Positions 12,101 through 22,900 of a stretch of 64,000 nucleotides of DNA are shown one piece after another. The notes under the pieces are model-generated. The model worked only from the letters and a program-made list of their open reading frames with translations. It made no database searches and was not told where the DNA came from. This stretch comes from Phoronis australis. Lineage: Eukaryota; Phoronida; Phoronidae. The position numbers were made by a program, and so were the translations under genes. Position 1 is the stretch's first letter. Each line of letters begins with the position of its first letter. The stretch lies in assembly GCA_002633005.1 (NCBI GenBank), contig NMRA01000253.1:11251-75250 (forward strand). The letters are read 5' to 3'.

Positions 12101-15100
12101 TAGAGTGTAAGACAAGAGCAACTCAGCCTAGGGCAAGTAGCCAACACATTCAATTCATCAGGGCTGGTGAGATACGGAATAAGTCACATCAGCAGCCTTG
12201 CATCCTGGATGGAGTGAGCTGGGAAGTGAGAGTAGATCTGGGAAGAAAGCCTGAGTTCCCGAGTATTGTTGAAACATCACTGAGGCCTGACATCATTCTG
12301 TCATGATGGAGTTCTGTCATTCAGCAACTTTTCCAGACGTGAGGGGTTCTGAGCGTGCGATAACATCTGGCTCCTTTGCTAACTGCCCAGCACAGTCTTT
12401 AGTCCAGTGTAACAGGAGTGCCCTGGACTTGATTATGTAAGTAAGATATATGCGCCCTCTAGTGATCAAGCTGTGTATTACGTATGGAATTTTCCTATGA
12501 TTTTGAGTCCTTTGGACATGGCCAAATATGGTCATAAGCTAGGAGCTATGGGCCTTGCCCTTCAGATCGTGTCTGATTGGTTGAAATTGTGTACTTAAGC
12601 TTTGTCTCTGTCAGACACGAGGAGTCCAGTCGCAGAGTTCAAGAAGCAAACATTTACACTTTCACTCACACCAAATTGCAACTGTTTGTGAAGCTTTCGG
12701 GCTCCTCCCGAACTTGGTTGCCAATAGTTTAGCCCCAGCAATTCTCGGGCTCCTCCCGAGCTTGATTGCATCTCACCTTTCGGATCTGAGTAACCAAATT
12801 GCCACGTTCTTGCACACACAACTATTAATCAGCGACTGGCTTGCCCGCGTGTATCAGAACTGTATAAATCACAACGCTGCGATACTAAATCATGGAACAA
12901 CTGGATTGTAAGTGTGAAATATTGTAGTAATATATTCTTACAATAAACCTATGTATTATTCACCAACTTTTAGTTTTCAATATCACCCTCAGTCCGCACC
13001 GGGTTCGTAAAATCGGGGCGCCTTGGTTGTAGATGCCGCCCCCGTTACACCAGTATGACAAGAAGCAGGCCTAATTATCTCCCAGGCTTCAAAGGGTTAT
13101 TGAAAGCTGGCAGAAAAGATTGTCTACATTTCTGTTGAAGTTGGGCAATTTTGGTGATTCAAAAACTAAACATGATCAGCATTTGACAAGGAATTCAGAA
13201 ATGCTATTGGTTTATGTTCAAATATGTTATAACTTAGCTTTCATTTTTAGCAGCACAGTCCAGTCAGGCTGATACGATCTGATCGGAGATTAGAGCAATT
13301 ATCAAACAAAAGAGAGCTGGCCCTCCAACCATAAATACTAGAGTGGAGTTAATCAGTCGTGTAAGATATTGGCTACAGGGGTGATCTTCCCAAATTGTTG
13401 TTGGGCTATAGAATCGAACAAGGGAGCAATGGGAAAACACCGTAATGTGGTCAGATATTCATCAACGCATAGTGATTATAGAGCTTACAGTCCCTTGGGA
13501 GGAAGGATGCAAAGAGACCCATGAGAGGAAGTTATCTATTATAAGTACAGCGAGCTGGCGGAGACATGCAGACCTCAAGGCTGGCGGAGTTGGTTCCATG
13601 CAAGATCTATATGGTGGTTGCTGGAAAAGCTCGGTGTGCGAGGGGAAGGAAGAAAGCTGCGGTGAGAAGACTGGGTGAGGCAGCTGAGAGGACATCTTGT
13701 TTGCTGTGGTACCATCGGAATCAAGAAGGAAGTTGGAGGCCTCAGTGATGCACAGTGGGTTGGCTGCCAGTGTGGCCCCACCAGTGGAGACCGTTATGGT
13801 TTAGGGTCGAAATGAGTCAAGGAAGCTGGATGCCATATGACGACATCCGAAGCTACACCTTCAATAGTTAGTGTATGGGAGACAGAGGACCCTGGTTCAG
13901 GTAGCTACTATGAAGAGGGGGCGACAAGACGTCAGACTGCATACGAATCCTGACAACTATTGATGCACATAACATCACCGTAAGCACACTATATCGGCAA
14001 GTAGGTACTGTGCAATGACCATCGCCTCTGTTGGCCCGAACCAGAGGCGATGCAGAGGCTATAGGCGCTCTGTACGCCAGAAGCTTTTCGGCGAATTATG
14101 CCTCGCACCGACTAAACCATCAAAGTCACGTTGTTATAAATACCTTTTGCGCATAGAGGAACACCTGAGGAGGATGTCGATGTGTTTAATTCCTTCCAAC
14201 TCGAACAAATACTCCTATTATCAAACTTTTTCTTCGAGCAGTCCCTATTTCAGTTCCCAAAATCGTGAACTCACCATTTTTATACTGCGCACGCTCCAAT
14301 TTTTACCGCGCTCGCTAGGTGATGTGACTTCATGACCTCAATCTTTAANTATAGACTAGAGTAATTGAGGGTCGTGAAAAGGATTTGTACGGATAGCCAG
14401 ATGTCTGAGGAATGCAGCGATACCAAAATCATTCATTTAGACCTACATTTAGTGGATTTATTTGGAATAAGTTAGGGTCCATTATATCCGACTAGTGCCC
14501 TTTGATGGTTTAGTCGGTGCGAGGCATAATTCGGCGAAAAGCTTCCGGCGTACAGAGCGCCTATAGCCTTTGCATCGCCTCTGGTTCGGGCCAACAGAGG
14601 CGATGGTCATTGCCTAAGTAGGTACATGAAATGCATTTTGACACTTGACCGATATGTTGTTTAGTTTTTGTACGTCAGTGCTATGGTTTGCTATGTTTTC
14701 TTTTTTACAAAAACTGCTTTGGTTAGGTAAAAAAATATATGAGGTTTGTATGCATTTTTCTGCTCACAATAGGACTATTCTCTGAAAAGTTTACTGATGA
14801 CATACCTGGTATTGACACACCCTCACCCGGAGCACACATCTTCAATGGTGGGCAGAAGTCATTTGCGCTGTCCAGATAATGATCCTTCTTGCATTTACAC
14901 TGAGCATCGTTGGTCGGCGAGCATAATCTCTCATACTCAAAGTTATGCTGAACAATACACACACGACATTCTTTGCAACGTGTATTGTTGTTGTATTTGT
15001 CATTAAAGTATCCCTCGGGACACGGAGCACAACACGATTCCCATAGAACACAACCTCTAATACGGTAATAACCGGGTTCACAGAAAGCTGGTTTAGTACC

Positions 15101-15160
15101 TTTAACGACATGAGCAATCGACAGGAGGATGAGGACACTTTTCGTGGCTAGAAATTTCAT
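3165..15160 (-). CDS. TNF receptor superfamily member, two coding exons, 342 aa
   Basis: Exon 1 is 15160-14806 (ATG at 15160, donor CAG|gtatgt) and exon 2 is 3838-3165 (acceptor tttccag, stop TAA). They join in phase 1. Residues 1-21 are a signal peptide (LLSIAHVVKG end). Three cysteine-rich modules follow, including CPEGYF, RCKECRVC, CSPTNDAQCKC, CPPLKMCAPGEG and CINHKDCGPC, which is the TNFR repeat pattern. The third module is split by the intron. A Thr/Gly stalk precedes one membrane helix (GYVIGAFIGG...VILVW), then a cytoplasmic tail of about 130 residues rich in Pro/Ser/Asn ending EEQVYLELPDALK. I see no death domain. EEQ could be a minimal TRAF-type motif, but this is inference. The family binds TNF-like ligands at the cell surface. 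The 11-kb intron is filled with transposons. The 5' end faces METTL13. Confidence 0.88.
4380..4504. promoter_or_regulatory. Heat-shock-element-like cluster in the TNFR-like intron
   Basis: Three groups of alternating GAA/TTC pentamers lie within 125 bp: GAAtaTTCcaGAA at 4381-4393, GAAcaTTC with TTCtaGAAtg at 4426-4443, and GAAtgTTC at 4497-4504. The first is a perfect three-unit nGAAnnTTCnnGAAn heat shock factor site. No heat shock gene is adjacent. It may be an intronic enhancer or part of an unrecognised repeat. Confidence 0.35.
6034..7123. mobile_element. TA-flanked DNA transposon, about 1.09 kb, non-autonomous
   Basis: The left end reads TACCATATTTGCCCTAATAAG and the right end is its inverted counterpart with two mismatches, giving termini of about 25 bp. 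Both termini abut TA, consistent with a TA target duplication as in Tc1/mariner-like elements. No transposase is recognisable in any frame; the open frames inside are under 77 codons. A related internal segment (about 6100-6180) recurs diverged at about 16388-16475. Confidence 0.55.
7252..7365. mobile_element. Truncated copy of the CGTTCAGTA MITE family
   Basis: Starts GCGTTCAGTAACGCTAGGAC and matches the complete copy at 16049-16179 for about 110 bp before diverging near 7365. The inverted right terminus is missing. It lies in the TNFR-like intron. Confidence 0.55.
7366..9462. other. Intronic sequence without recognised features
   Basis: This is part of the large TNFR-like intron. I see no exon with family motifs, no clear terminal inverted repeats and no RNA gene. 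Minor low-complexity AT tracts are present. Confidence 0.4.
9463..13993 (+). pseudogene. Decayed non-LTR retrotransposon, restriction-like-endonuclease (R2/HERO/NeSL) type
   Basis: Fragments of one long ORF are scattered over three frames with stops and frameshifts. In order: an RT segment starting ARSGTVPGPSGIPYK (about 10270-10330), a DMVNYYGSIPHQLI block (10680-10725), GHTISPTLL, the catalytic FMDD at 10967-10978 followed at once by a stop, and a thumb-like region with WARMKFKP and KCLGK. A C-x2-C-x7-H-x4-C knuckle follows near 11980 (CQLCGGRGTLAHILSGC), then RPDIILS (about 12280-12303). After the solo LTR comes IELTVPWEE (about 13475-13505). The CCHC knuckle followed by PD...ExT is the C-terminal endonuclease layout of RLE-type LINEs. 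The flanks 9463-9507 and 13949-13993 are a 45-bp direct repeat with a few mismatches, a possible long target duplication. The element is dead. Confidence 0.8.
12408..13049. mobile_element. Solo LTR, 642 bp, CCAG target duplication
   Basis: It begins TGTAAC and ends GTTACA, the inverted dinucleotide-type ends of an LTR, and is flanked by CCAG on both sides (12404-12407 and 13050-13053). Inside are TATAAAT at 12863 and AATAAA at 12952, as expected for LTR promoter and polyadenylation signals, and an internal duplication of GGGCTCCTCCCGA (about 12699 and 12748). No internal retroelement region adjoins, so it is a solo LTR formed by recombination. It interrupts the endonuclease part of the older non-LTR element. 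Confidence 0.72.
14009..14615. mobile_element. MULE-like fold-back element, 607 bp
   Basis: Arms 14009-14125 and 14501-14615 are inverted copies of about 115 bp that differ at only a few positions. Direct copies of AAGTAGGTAC flank them (13999-14008 and 14616-14625), a 9-10 bp target duplication. Long inverted repeats plus a 9-10 bp duplication are typical of Mutator-like elements. The loop contains an n at 14349 and no transposase. The element sits immediately downstream of the non-LTR element. Confidence 0.65.
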
Positions 15161-15353
15161 GATGGTAGTCGATGGGAAAACGGTGTTCTGCTTCTCGAGG
15201 TTCTAATTAGCTTTGCCTTTTGAAACCATGTGTCTGCTTTACAAACAGACGAAAAAAGAGGTACTTGGCGAGTTTGTACCTGGTATGATTTCGCGTGCAA
15301 GGAGACCACTGACCGTGGGAAAACCCCCGCCGATTCGAACTGTGAATCGATAG

Positions 15354-15433
15354 CTCGCTGGTTCCCTGCGTGCCGCTAGGTGGGGCGGTAGCCGCGCATG
15401 CTGGCTGGGCTAAGCACGCAGGGAACCAGCGAG
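15354..15433. repeat. Perfect 19-bp-arm hairpin upstream of the TNFR-like gene
   Basis: 15354-15372 (CTCGCTGGTTCCCTGCGTG) and 15415-15433 are exact inverted copies around a 42-base loop. The left arm plus loop (about 45 bp) also occurs, inverted and about 90% identical, at 512-560, so it is a dispersed repeat. It lies 194-273 bp upstream of the TNFR-like ATG, where it could affect promoter structure; this is inference. Confidence 0.55.
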
Positions 15434-16048
15434 GTGTCGACAGCATGTACCCGCAAATCTAGCAGGGATACACCACCGAGCGACAGTTAGAAGGTGAACA
15501 TCGTTATTTAGTCACATTGTGATTGAAAATTACGATAAAATATTACAAAAGTTATCATTTAATAGGTGAATATTAGAATTAGTGTATTTCAAAGTTCAAG
15601 CTTGAGCAAGTCTGCGAAACTAGTCTCATTATGACCGGAAGTACAAAACACGCTCATGCCTAAGATTTTATATTATCTTTGCTCATGCTTCAGAGCTATT
15701 TCATGCTTAAGTTAACACCGGCTTTCAAACATTACCAAACCGTGCCTAACAATGAGCAGGTGAGTTTACAACACAAACAGGTAATTGTTTCCAATATGAC
15801 GACATTGACTTACACATACAGTCAACCCAAGTGACCTAATTATCGGACGTTTTGGCACATTTTGCATTATATTTAATTGTAAATATTACGGATTGTTGTA
15901 AATTCTTTGCTGAAATAAAGATTTACCTTCACGGAATTGTTCTGTTACTATATCTTGTCACTGAAAGCCACATTTATGTTTCGACTGATCTTCAAAAAAC
16001 ACAACAACCAAACCTTCGGAGAACCTAAATATCGGACACCATGCGTGC

Positions 16049-16179
16049 GTTCAGTAGACGCTAGGACCTACGCTAGAACCTAGCTAAAACCTAGTCAAAG
16101 TCACGTGTTCTTATCTAAAATACACGGCAATATCTCGCGAAGTCTTGCTTTTTAGCGAGGTCCTAGCGCTACTGAACGG
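16049..16179. mobile_element. Complete copy of the CGTTCAGTA MITE, about 131 bp
   Basis: The ends GCGTTCAGTAGACGCTAGGA and TCCTAGCGCTACTGAACG are inverted relative to each other, and the interior repeats CCTAGC motifs, making it largely self-complementary. Related copies are at 7252-7365 (truncated) and about 40443-40584 (opposite strand). It lies between the divergent TNFR-like and METTL13 starts. Confidence 0.6.
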
Positions 16180-16747
16180 GAGGCATGTTTCTCCATACGC
16201 CACACCGCGGAAAACTGACTAACCACGTAATAGCTGCGGGCACCTTGTCGCCAAATTTCAGCTCGAGTGTTTTGACATATATGTTGCTAGAACCCAGGTC
16301 CATTCGCAACAAAATTGTCCATAAAATAAAATCTTATGACGGCGCCAAGTCGTTTCGATGAATTAGTGCAGACGACTAAAGCACGNTATTTTAACCTAAG
16401 GCAATTGAAACCCGGTCTCGGAAACCTGTGAAATCGGAATCTGGGATTCATCAAATTTTACGCTCTGTGCTGACCACTAACAACTAGAAACCAGTTCTTT
16501 AGACAAAAGCATTCAAGCAGGTTGCAATTACGACCACTTTGAAGATTTAGACTGTGTGCTGCACGTGCATATTAGAGCACACAAAATTTATACTTTTTGT
16601 AGATCAAAAGTCAGCTGTGTCGTGTGGTATCTAAACAGGTCTTAAGCAAAATCAAACAGGTCGCGGTTTTTTAACAAGTCATGGAGAACACTGGTAACGT
16701 CTTCTCATTAAGTGGAGAAAGACGGGTGCCAAATTTGCTTTTTTGTT

Positions 16748-16765
16748 TTAGCACCCCCCCCCCTT
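16748..16765. repeat. Poly-C/poly-T tract
   Basis: A run of about 13 C followed by 5 T, about 230 bp upstream of the METTL13 start codon. It is a simple repeat, prone to length error. Confidence 0.5.
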
Positions 16766-16993
16766 TTTCCAGACTAAAACATTGAGGAATGCTGGAGGTT
16801 TCAGATGATATGTGGTTTTAACTTAAAAACAGGCCAAAACCTTTGAAATTGAGCTCTATTTATTGGCTTGTTGTGACTGTCCAGGCTCAAGAGTCAACAT
16901 CCTTTTCTTGTTCGTAACAGTTCATATCTTCCCATGCCTGTTGGTTACATTCCGTATAAACGTGAATGACTTGTGTAATTTTTTAGGTCAGCG

Positions 16994-19900
16994 ATGAATC
17001 TGTTACCTCAAACTCACACGGAGTTCTCGTCTGCCGAATATTGGGAAAAGTTCTTCAAGAAAAGAGGATCAAAAGCTTTTGAATGGTAAGTTGAACGGTC
17101 TTCTGACATACAATTCCTGAGCAGTGTGAGAGTGCCAAAAATTCCACTTTGTGAAATTTCCATGTAGCTCCTTCCAGTTCGGTGGTGAACTTTTGAGCAC
17201 GGAACTTATGTCCACAAAATACATTATCGCCATCTGTGAAATTGCGGTGCATTTTGTTAATCCAATTTTCAATATGCAAAGGAAAATTGGAAATGGAATT
17301 ATTGTTCGTAATATAGTAGCTGTGTGCAAAATGATAATGGTGATTTAAATTTCAAATTCACTATCCTTTATCAGTGGTTTCTAAGATCGGATATTGGTTC
17401 TTTGTTATAATTGCTGATTTTATAATATTAATGTTCGACATTCAATAAATAATATAATACTTGTGTCATACAGCCAATTGAAACTGTCGGAAAATCCAAG
17501 ATGGACGTTTAGTGCACATGAAAAATTGCAGTCAATTTTGCATCGGCTGCCTTGTGTAATGGTCACTAACTGCTGCTGTGGGTGTATTGTAAGGCACTGA
17601 CTTCTCAAGATTACATTCGGCTCGTTAAATGACCATAATTTTGCATTTTCAAAAGCAAAGAAATCGGTTTTGGCAAACATGTCGAAAATTCCTTTTCTTT
17701 CCATTTTGTATTATTGACAAATTTGTTTTGCTATAATTTCAAAGTGATCATTAACATAAAAATGAATATTTTTTCTGCTGTGTTACATTCTGCACTGGTT
17801 TATCGATAACTTCATGTAAGTCAGGATAATGTTTTTTCTAAACTGGAGAAGAATAGTGCCATCTTCAGAAAAAATTAACAACTACTTGAACAGGTCTACT
17901 GCGAAACGATTGTCAATCAATTTGTGACCAGAATTGTTGATTTGGATGGATTATACTCGATACACATGTTTTGGTGTTTGAATTTGTTATCTACTACTGA
18001 AATATGGAACTAACATCAGAAATCTCTAATTCCATGAAAGAAGTCAGATTCTGTGAATTTCGGTAATTCTCTGTTATCGTGGAAGAACATCAGGGTTGTT
18101 TAAGTTTGTCTGTTGCTCCCTGTAGGTATGGTGAGTATGTCCTGCTGTGTGGGGTCCTTCACAAGTACATCAAGGCAGCAGACAATGTTCTCATGATTGG
18201 CTGTGGCAACTCCCAGCTTAGTGCCGACCTGTACGATGTTGGCTATCATTCAATCACAAACATTGACATCAGTGAAGTGGCCATTCGACAGATGACGGAG
18301 AAGAATAGTGAGACACGACCGGACATGAAGTTCATTAAGATGGACATGCTGAACGTAGGTATCGCAACACTGAAGTTCTGTCACAGAATGGGTTGAGCAG
18401 GATTTTGATCATGGAGATAGTAACTAATGGGCTTAGTGGCTTAAATTTTTGCAGAGTGGTGTCGCTCACATGCAATGGGTCTTTTGAAATTGACGTACAA
18501 GGTCAATGAAAGCAGTTCTTTATGAACCCTATTTTCAGTCGTACAACTGTCTCGATTGGACTGTGTAACTATGGTTTTGGCTGTGAAGATAATTGTTTTA
18601 TTACCACTGATGGATTCTGAATAGCTGAGCCCTAAATGAGATAAGAAGCATATGGTGTGTAACAGCTGTATATGTGCAATATGACTGTGCTTAAAATGGG
18701 ATATTCAGTAATCTGTGTGTGGGCATTGATCTGAACGAGAGTGTTTAAATCGCAAATGTTTGAGAAGTCCAGGATGGACGTTGCCTTTACTGTTTTTGCA
18801 AACAAGTGCGATATTAGAATGCGCGTGAGTCAAAAGAGCTATTTCACGTCTCCTTTGAAGAGTGGATATTCTTCCCTAAAATAATGCAGGGTGCCACTAA
18901 AACTGACTCTTCGTTACACAATGGTATGCAAGTTGCATGCGTTTTGGGAGATAAATCGAGTCCTTTGGAGACAGGTGTTCTCATAGACATAATTTGACTG
19001 TGGGTGATAGAACATGGGCACACATTTTTCGGGAGAGCATTGAGCCGAACATGGGCCCTATTGAGGATGAAAATGAAGGAATTATGTGTTGGTCGGATTT
19101 TGACATTGCCTAGCCTGCCCTCTGGGGAACAGCTGAACATGGTATGTGCAGTGTTGGTGTGTCTCATTGGTGAGTGCAGTGTATCTCAATTAAAAGGTGA
19201 TGTGGTCAATCCCCGAGTGCTGCAGTCATGTGATTGTGTCCTTGAGCAAGGCACTTAAACTTCAGTCACCAGATGGCGTATGTGAATCATCCACTAGGTG
19301 GCTTATGTAGAACTGCCAAAGAATGTGTTGTGGAAAGTGATAACTGTTTGTGAGTCTGCTCAAAAATAGTTCTGCAAAGAAGGTAGAATTTATGAGGAAT
19401 AGATGCCGACAAAGTTGTCCAAAGCAGAAATGGTTGCTTGGCTTTACATTTGATGCATGATAATACAAGATAATGTGACAACTTTTTAATGTAAAAATAC
19501 TGCATCTGGTTATGTATGGAAATAATCTATGCTAATTGGCTTAACTGACTGTTTAAAATGAGAATCAGCCATGGCTGAGACTATCAGCAATAGACCAGTG
19601 CCATCTGGTTGATTTGAAAAGCTCGCCTGCATGCACTTCAGAAACTGGAATTAGCAACTAGCCTAATAAGCTTGATAGCTCGTGAGGGATTCACTTTTTT
19701 CTTAGAACGCACAGGAACCAGGGCTGAGGGCCTCCTCATGGAAAGATTTCAAACGGAAGCCTTAGTATGTAAAAAGACAAGTCAAATCTAGCTTAGGGTG
19801 ACCCGGGGTTGAAACCGCCCTTGGAGATTCAGAATGGGTTTTGGGAACAATTGAGAGGTCAAGTGAGGGCCACTAGATATATTTGATTTGTTAATGATGG

Positions 19901-22900
19901 GAACAATCCTTGTATCTTCAGTCAGTTTTAATGAACATTTATTTAGTTTCCTTTTGAAAATTGATGTAAATGGGCAATGTGATTTGTTTGAAAATCACAA
20001 ATTAATGCAAAGGAGAATGGTCTTTCCAAACAAAAGGGTAATGATAATATCTGTGTTATTTCATGCATCAAGCCAGGAAAAATAGCTTTTAATGTCAGGA
20101 CTGTGTGAATTTGCAAAAGGTATTTGTGTTTACAATGTATTTAAAATTTTTCTCTTTATTTTAGATGACATTTGAGGATGCCTCATTCAGTGTCGTACTT
20201 GACAAAGGCACATTAGACGCGGTCATGCCCGATTCCAGTGACGAAGTGATTAGTCGGGTAGAAGCCATGTTCTCTGAGATTGAGCGAGTGCTGAGGATGG
20301 GCGGCCGTTATGTGTGCATTTCACTGGGCCAAGAACACATCATCAAGAAAGCTTTTGCCCACTTCCATCAGCTGTACGTGTTAGCTGTTGTTGATTTCTG
20401 GAGCAACATTTTCTTTCACCATTCAGTTGCAACTAAAATCAAGTTTTTTTTTAACTATGGCTTATGTTATCTGAATTTTTTGCATTGTTTGGTTTAAAGG
20501 CGAAGGCAACCTTTTTTCATGTCATTTTGAGCTAAAATAAGGTTGGTTGGTTATCCTAGACATATTTTCCTCTTAATTACAGCTTTTCATAATTTTATTA
20601 ATTACTCGTCCTCTACTCCGGAAGTGACGTTTTAGGAGGCAAGCGTTTCCCGCCACTTGGTTTTGCGTTGAGTTTACCGTGCGATTCTGTTCTATTCTAC
20701 TTGTTTTGTGCTGTTGTCGCCACCACTTTCCATCAGCGAGTATTCTGCGGCAAGATAGGTTAGTAGAGAACTCAACTACGTTGGATTTAGGGATTGTTTA
20801 GTGTGTTGTAAGCTGAAAATGGCTGGAGTCGGTGACCCGTATCACAGTGACAGTAGTGTGAGTGACGGAGACCTTGTTCACAGCAGTGGTGACGAGGAAT
20901 TTTTTCACGGACATTCGGTGGGTACATGTTTGAGCCCGAGTATAACGAGGCAGAGTACGCACAGGCACAAGCAGCTGTTGAGAGAAACGAGGCGGCTACT
21001 GAGGACAGACGTGGTGACACATCTTGGTGCAAATGCACTGTGTGCGTTGTTATGCCTACCTCAATGGAATGCTTGTGCTGTTCAGAGTTCGACGAGGCCA
21101 AGCCACTTCTGGACATGGTTATGTGGACCTCCGGCATACCACGGACAGAGGAACAACTGTCCCACTTGCCAGAGTGTCCCGCGACACACTCCCACTGGAT
21201 GGTGACCTGAGCACCCAAACTGCTTACATCGTGTCGTGTGACTCCCTCGCCACACACCTGGCACCTTCTAAACAGCTCCAACACTTTAGAAAAGTCCACC
21301 AAACTTATCAAAGTTTGGCTCACCGATCTGTTCACTGGACGACGAACTGTCCTCTTCACTGGGTGTCGAACTGGGCCTGTAGTCACTCCCACTACTCAAT
21401 ATCGCTGCAGGGCTGCTTAGAGGCTCTGGGCTCGAGAAAACAGCACAGAGCGAATCACTACTGGTTCCAGGAATGGCACGCTCTGGGGTACGTTCGTAGG
21501 CACGGGTGACAGTGGATGAAGTGCCTCCACTGGCTCCAGTCACTGTACTGGCCACAGCTCGCGAGGGCTTCTCTCTTCAAAAACGCACTTCTCGGGGGTG
21601 GGGACGGGGCACTGCCGGCAATCAACACAAACGGAATGGCATCCTTCTTCAGGCGTTGTTTCGCAGGGACCTTCATCAGTTCAGCGTACAAATCCCTTTC
21701 GTAATCGTACGGCAGAAAGTGCTTGCCACACACACGGTAATTCCCGACTGCTTCGTACGTTGCGTGGACGGGTAACGCTGCGTTCTTCAAACGAACGAGC
21801 CAAGTACGGCGAAGTGTGTCATCCATCGGAAAGCGATGCTAAGGTAATCCCAAAGCGCGCGTTAGACGATAATTAGTACATCCCGGTACGCAGCAACAGT
21901 GTGGCATGTTGACTGACTAGTAAATGAAAGCAAGCGACGACGTAACTTAACACAACCGAGGTAGAACAATGACTGACTCGGCATCTCTCACACTCAGACT
22001 ATATGAAAAGAAATTGGCGCGAAATGCTTGCCTCCTAAAACGTCACTTCCTGAGTAGCGGACGAGTAATTAACAAAATTACAAAAAGCTGCAATTAAGTG
22101 GAAAATATGTCTAGGATAACCAACAAACCTTATTTTTGCTCAAAATGACATGGAAAAAGGTTGCCTTCGCCTTTAAGCTATGAGTTTTAATTCTGGTTGT
22201 TTTATTTACCCTTTCAAAGGTCAAATCTTTCTGACCCTAGTTCATTGTTTTCAGCTGAGATAATGCCCCGCCAGTTGAACTGCTTCAGTGCTGCTGCATC
22301 GGGATTTCTGTGGTAATATAAATGATTCACTTCTATGTGATGACAAGTGCATATAAACCATTACTATCTCCCCGTTTAGCTAAACACTGTTGCTGTCCCT
22401 GTATCTTTTCTAGGTTTTGCACACTTAAAAAAACTTTTACTTTTTTCAAACTCCTCTGATTCTCAAGAAAGTCAATGAACAAGTGCACATTTACATTAGT
22501 TGTACTGTTTTTTTAGTTACCCATTTCTTGCAAGTCAAAGTATCTTCTTGCATTGGTACATTAAAACTTTCAAAAAATTTAATCTTTAGAGCTCTATGTC
22601 AAAACTTGATGGAATGTAGCGCGATGCTCAAATGAAGCTTTCAACAATCTTGTCTTATGGAGAAGCCTCAATAAAAACTATGCTGCCTGCATTTTTGTTT
22701 ATATAGTTTTGCATTTTTGAACATTGGTGACATACAGGGTTCCAGATTTTGGAAATCATTCTAGTGCCCATTTTTGAGAAAACTGGTTCTCAAAATGGGG
22801 GACCCTTATAGGTGACTATTACTGCATTCCAGTGCTGGATACCTTAGCATAGAGTCACTGGCTAGCTACTGTTCTTGATACATCACGAACCGACTCTCTG

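Larger units (their letters stand above)
20498..22172. mobile_element. Kolobok-like DNA transposon, 1,675 bp, with P2X7-ballast-like and THAP ORFs
   Basis: The termini start AGGCGAAGGCAACC and form inverted repeats of about 160 bp (20498-20658 and 22012-22172) at roughly 90% identity. Each end abuts TTAA (20494-20497 and 22173-22176), the target duplication typical of Kolobok elements, whose transposases often carry THAP domains. Inside are two convergent broken genes: plus-strand ballast-like (20819 to about 21115) and minus-strand THAP (21907 to about 21090). Both appear cut short where they meet, so this is probably an internally deleted, non-autonomous copy. It sits in METTL13 intron 3, does not touch the exons, and is absent next to the second copy of the flanking sequence. 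Confidence 0.82.

Noticed and set aside
12595-12911. Short ORFs in the LTR
   Set aside because: They fall entirely within the solo LTR, which is noncoding; the internal GGGCTCCTCCCGA duplication creates the apparent similarity between them.
20787-21392. A 201-codon minus-strand ORF
   Set aside because: Only its central part (CQVCGEG...C-x-GH-x3-W) belongs to the decayed THAP protein; the rest is antisense to the ballast-like frame and shows no family pattern.
21024-21509. A 161-codon plus-strand ORF
   Set aside because: It is the out-of-frame shadow of the two broken genes of the Kolobok-like element.
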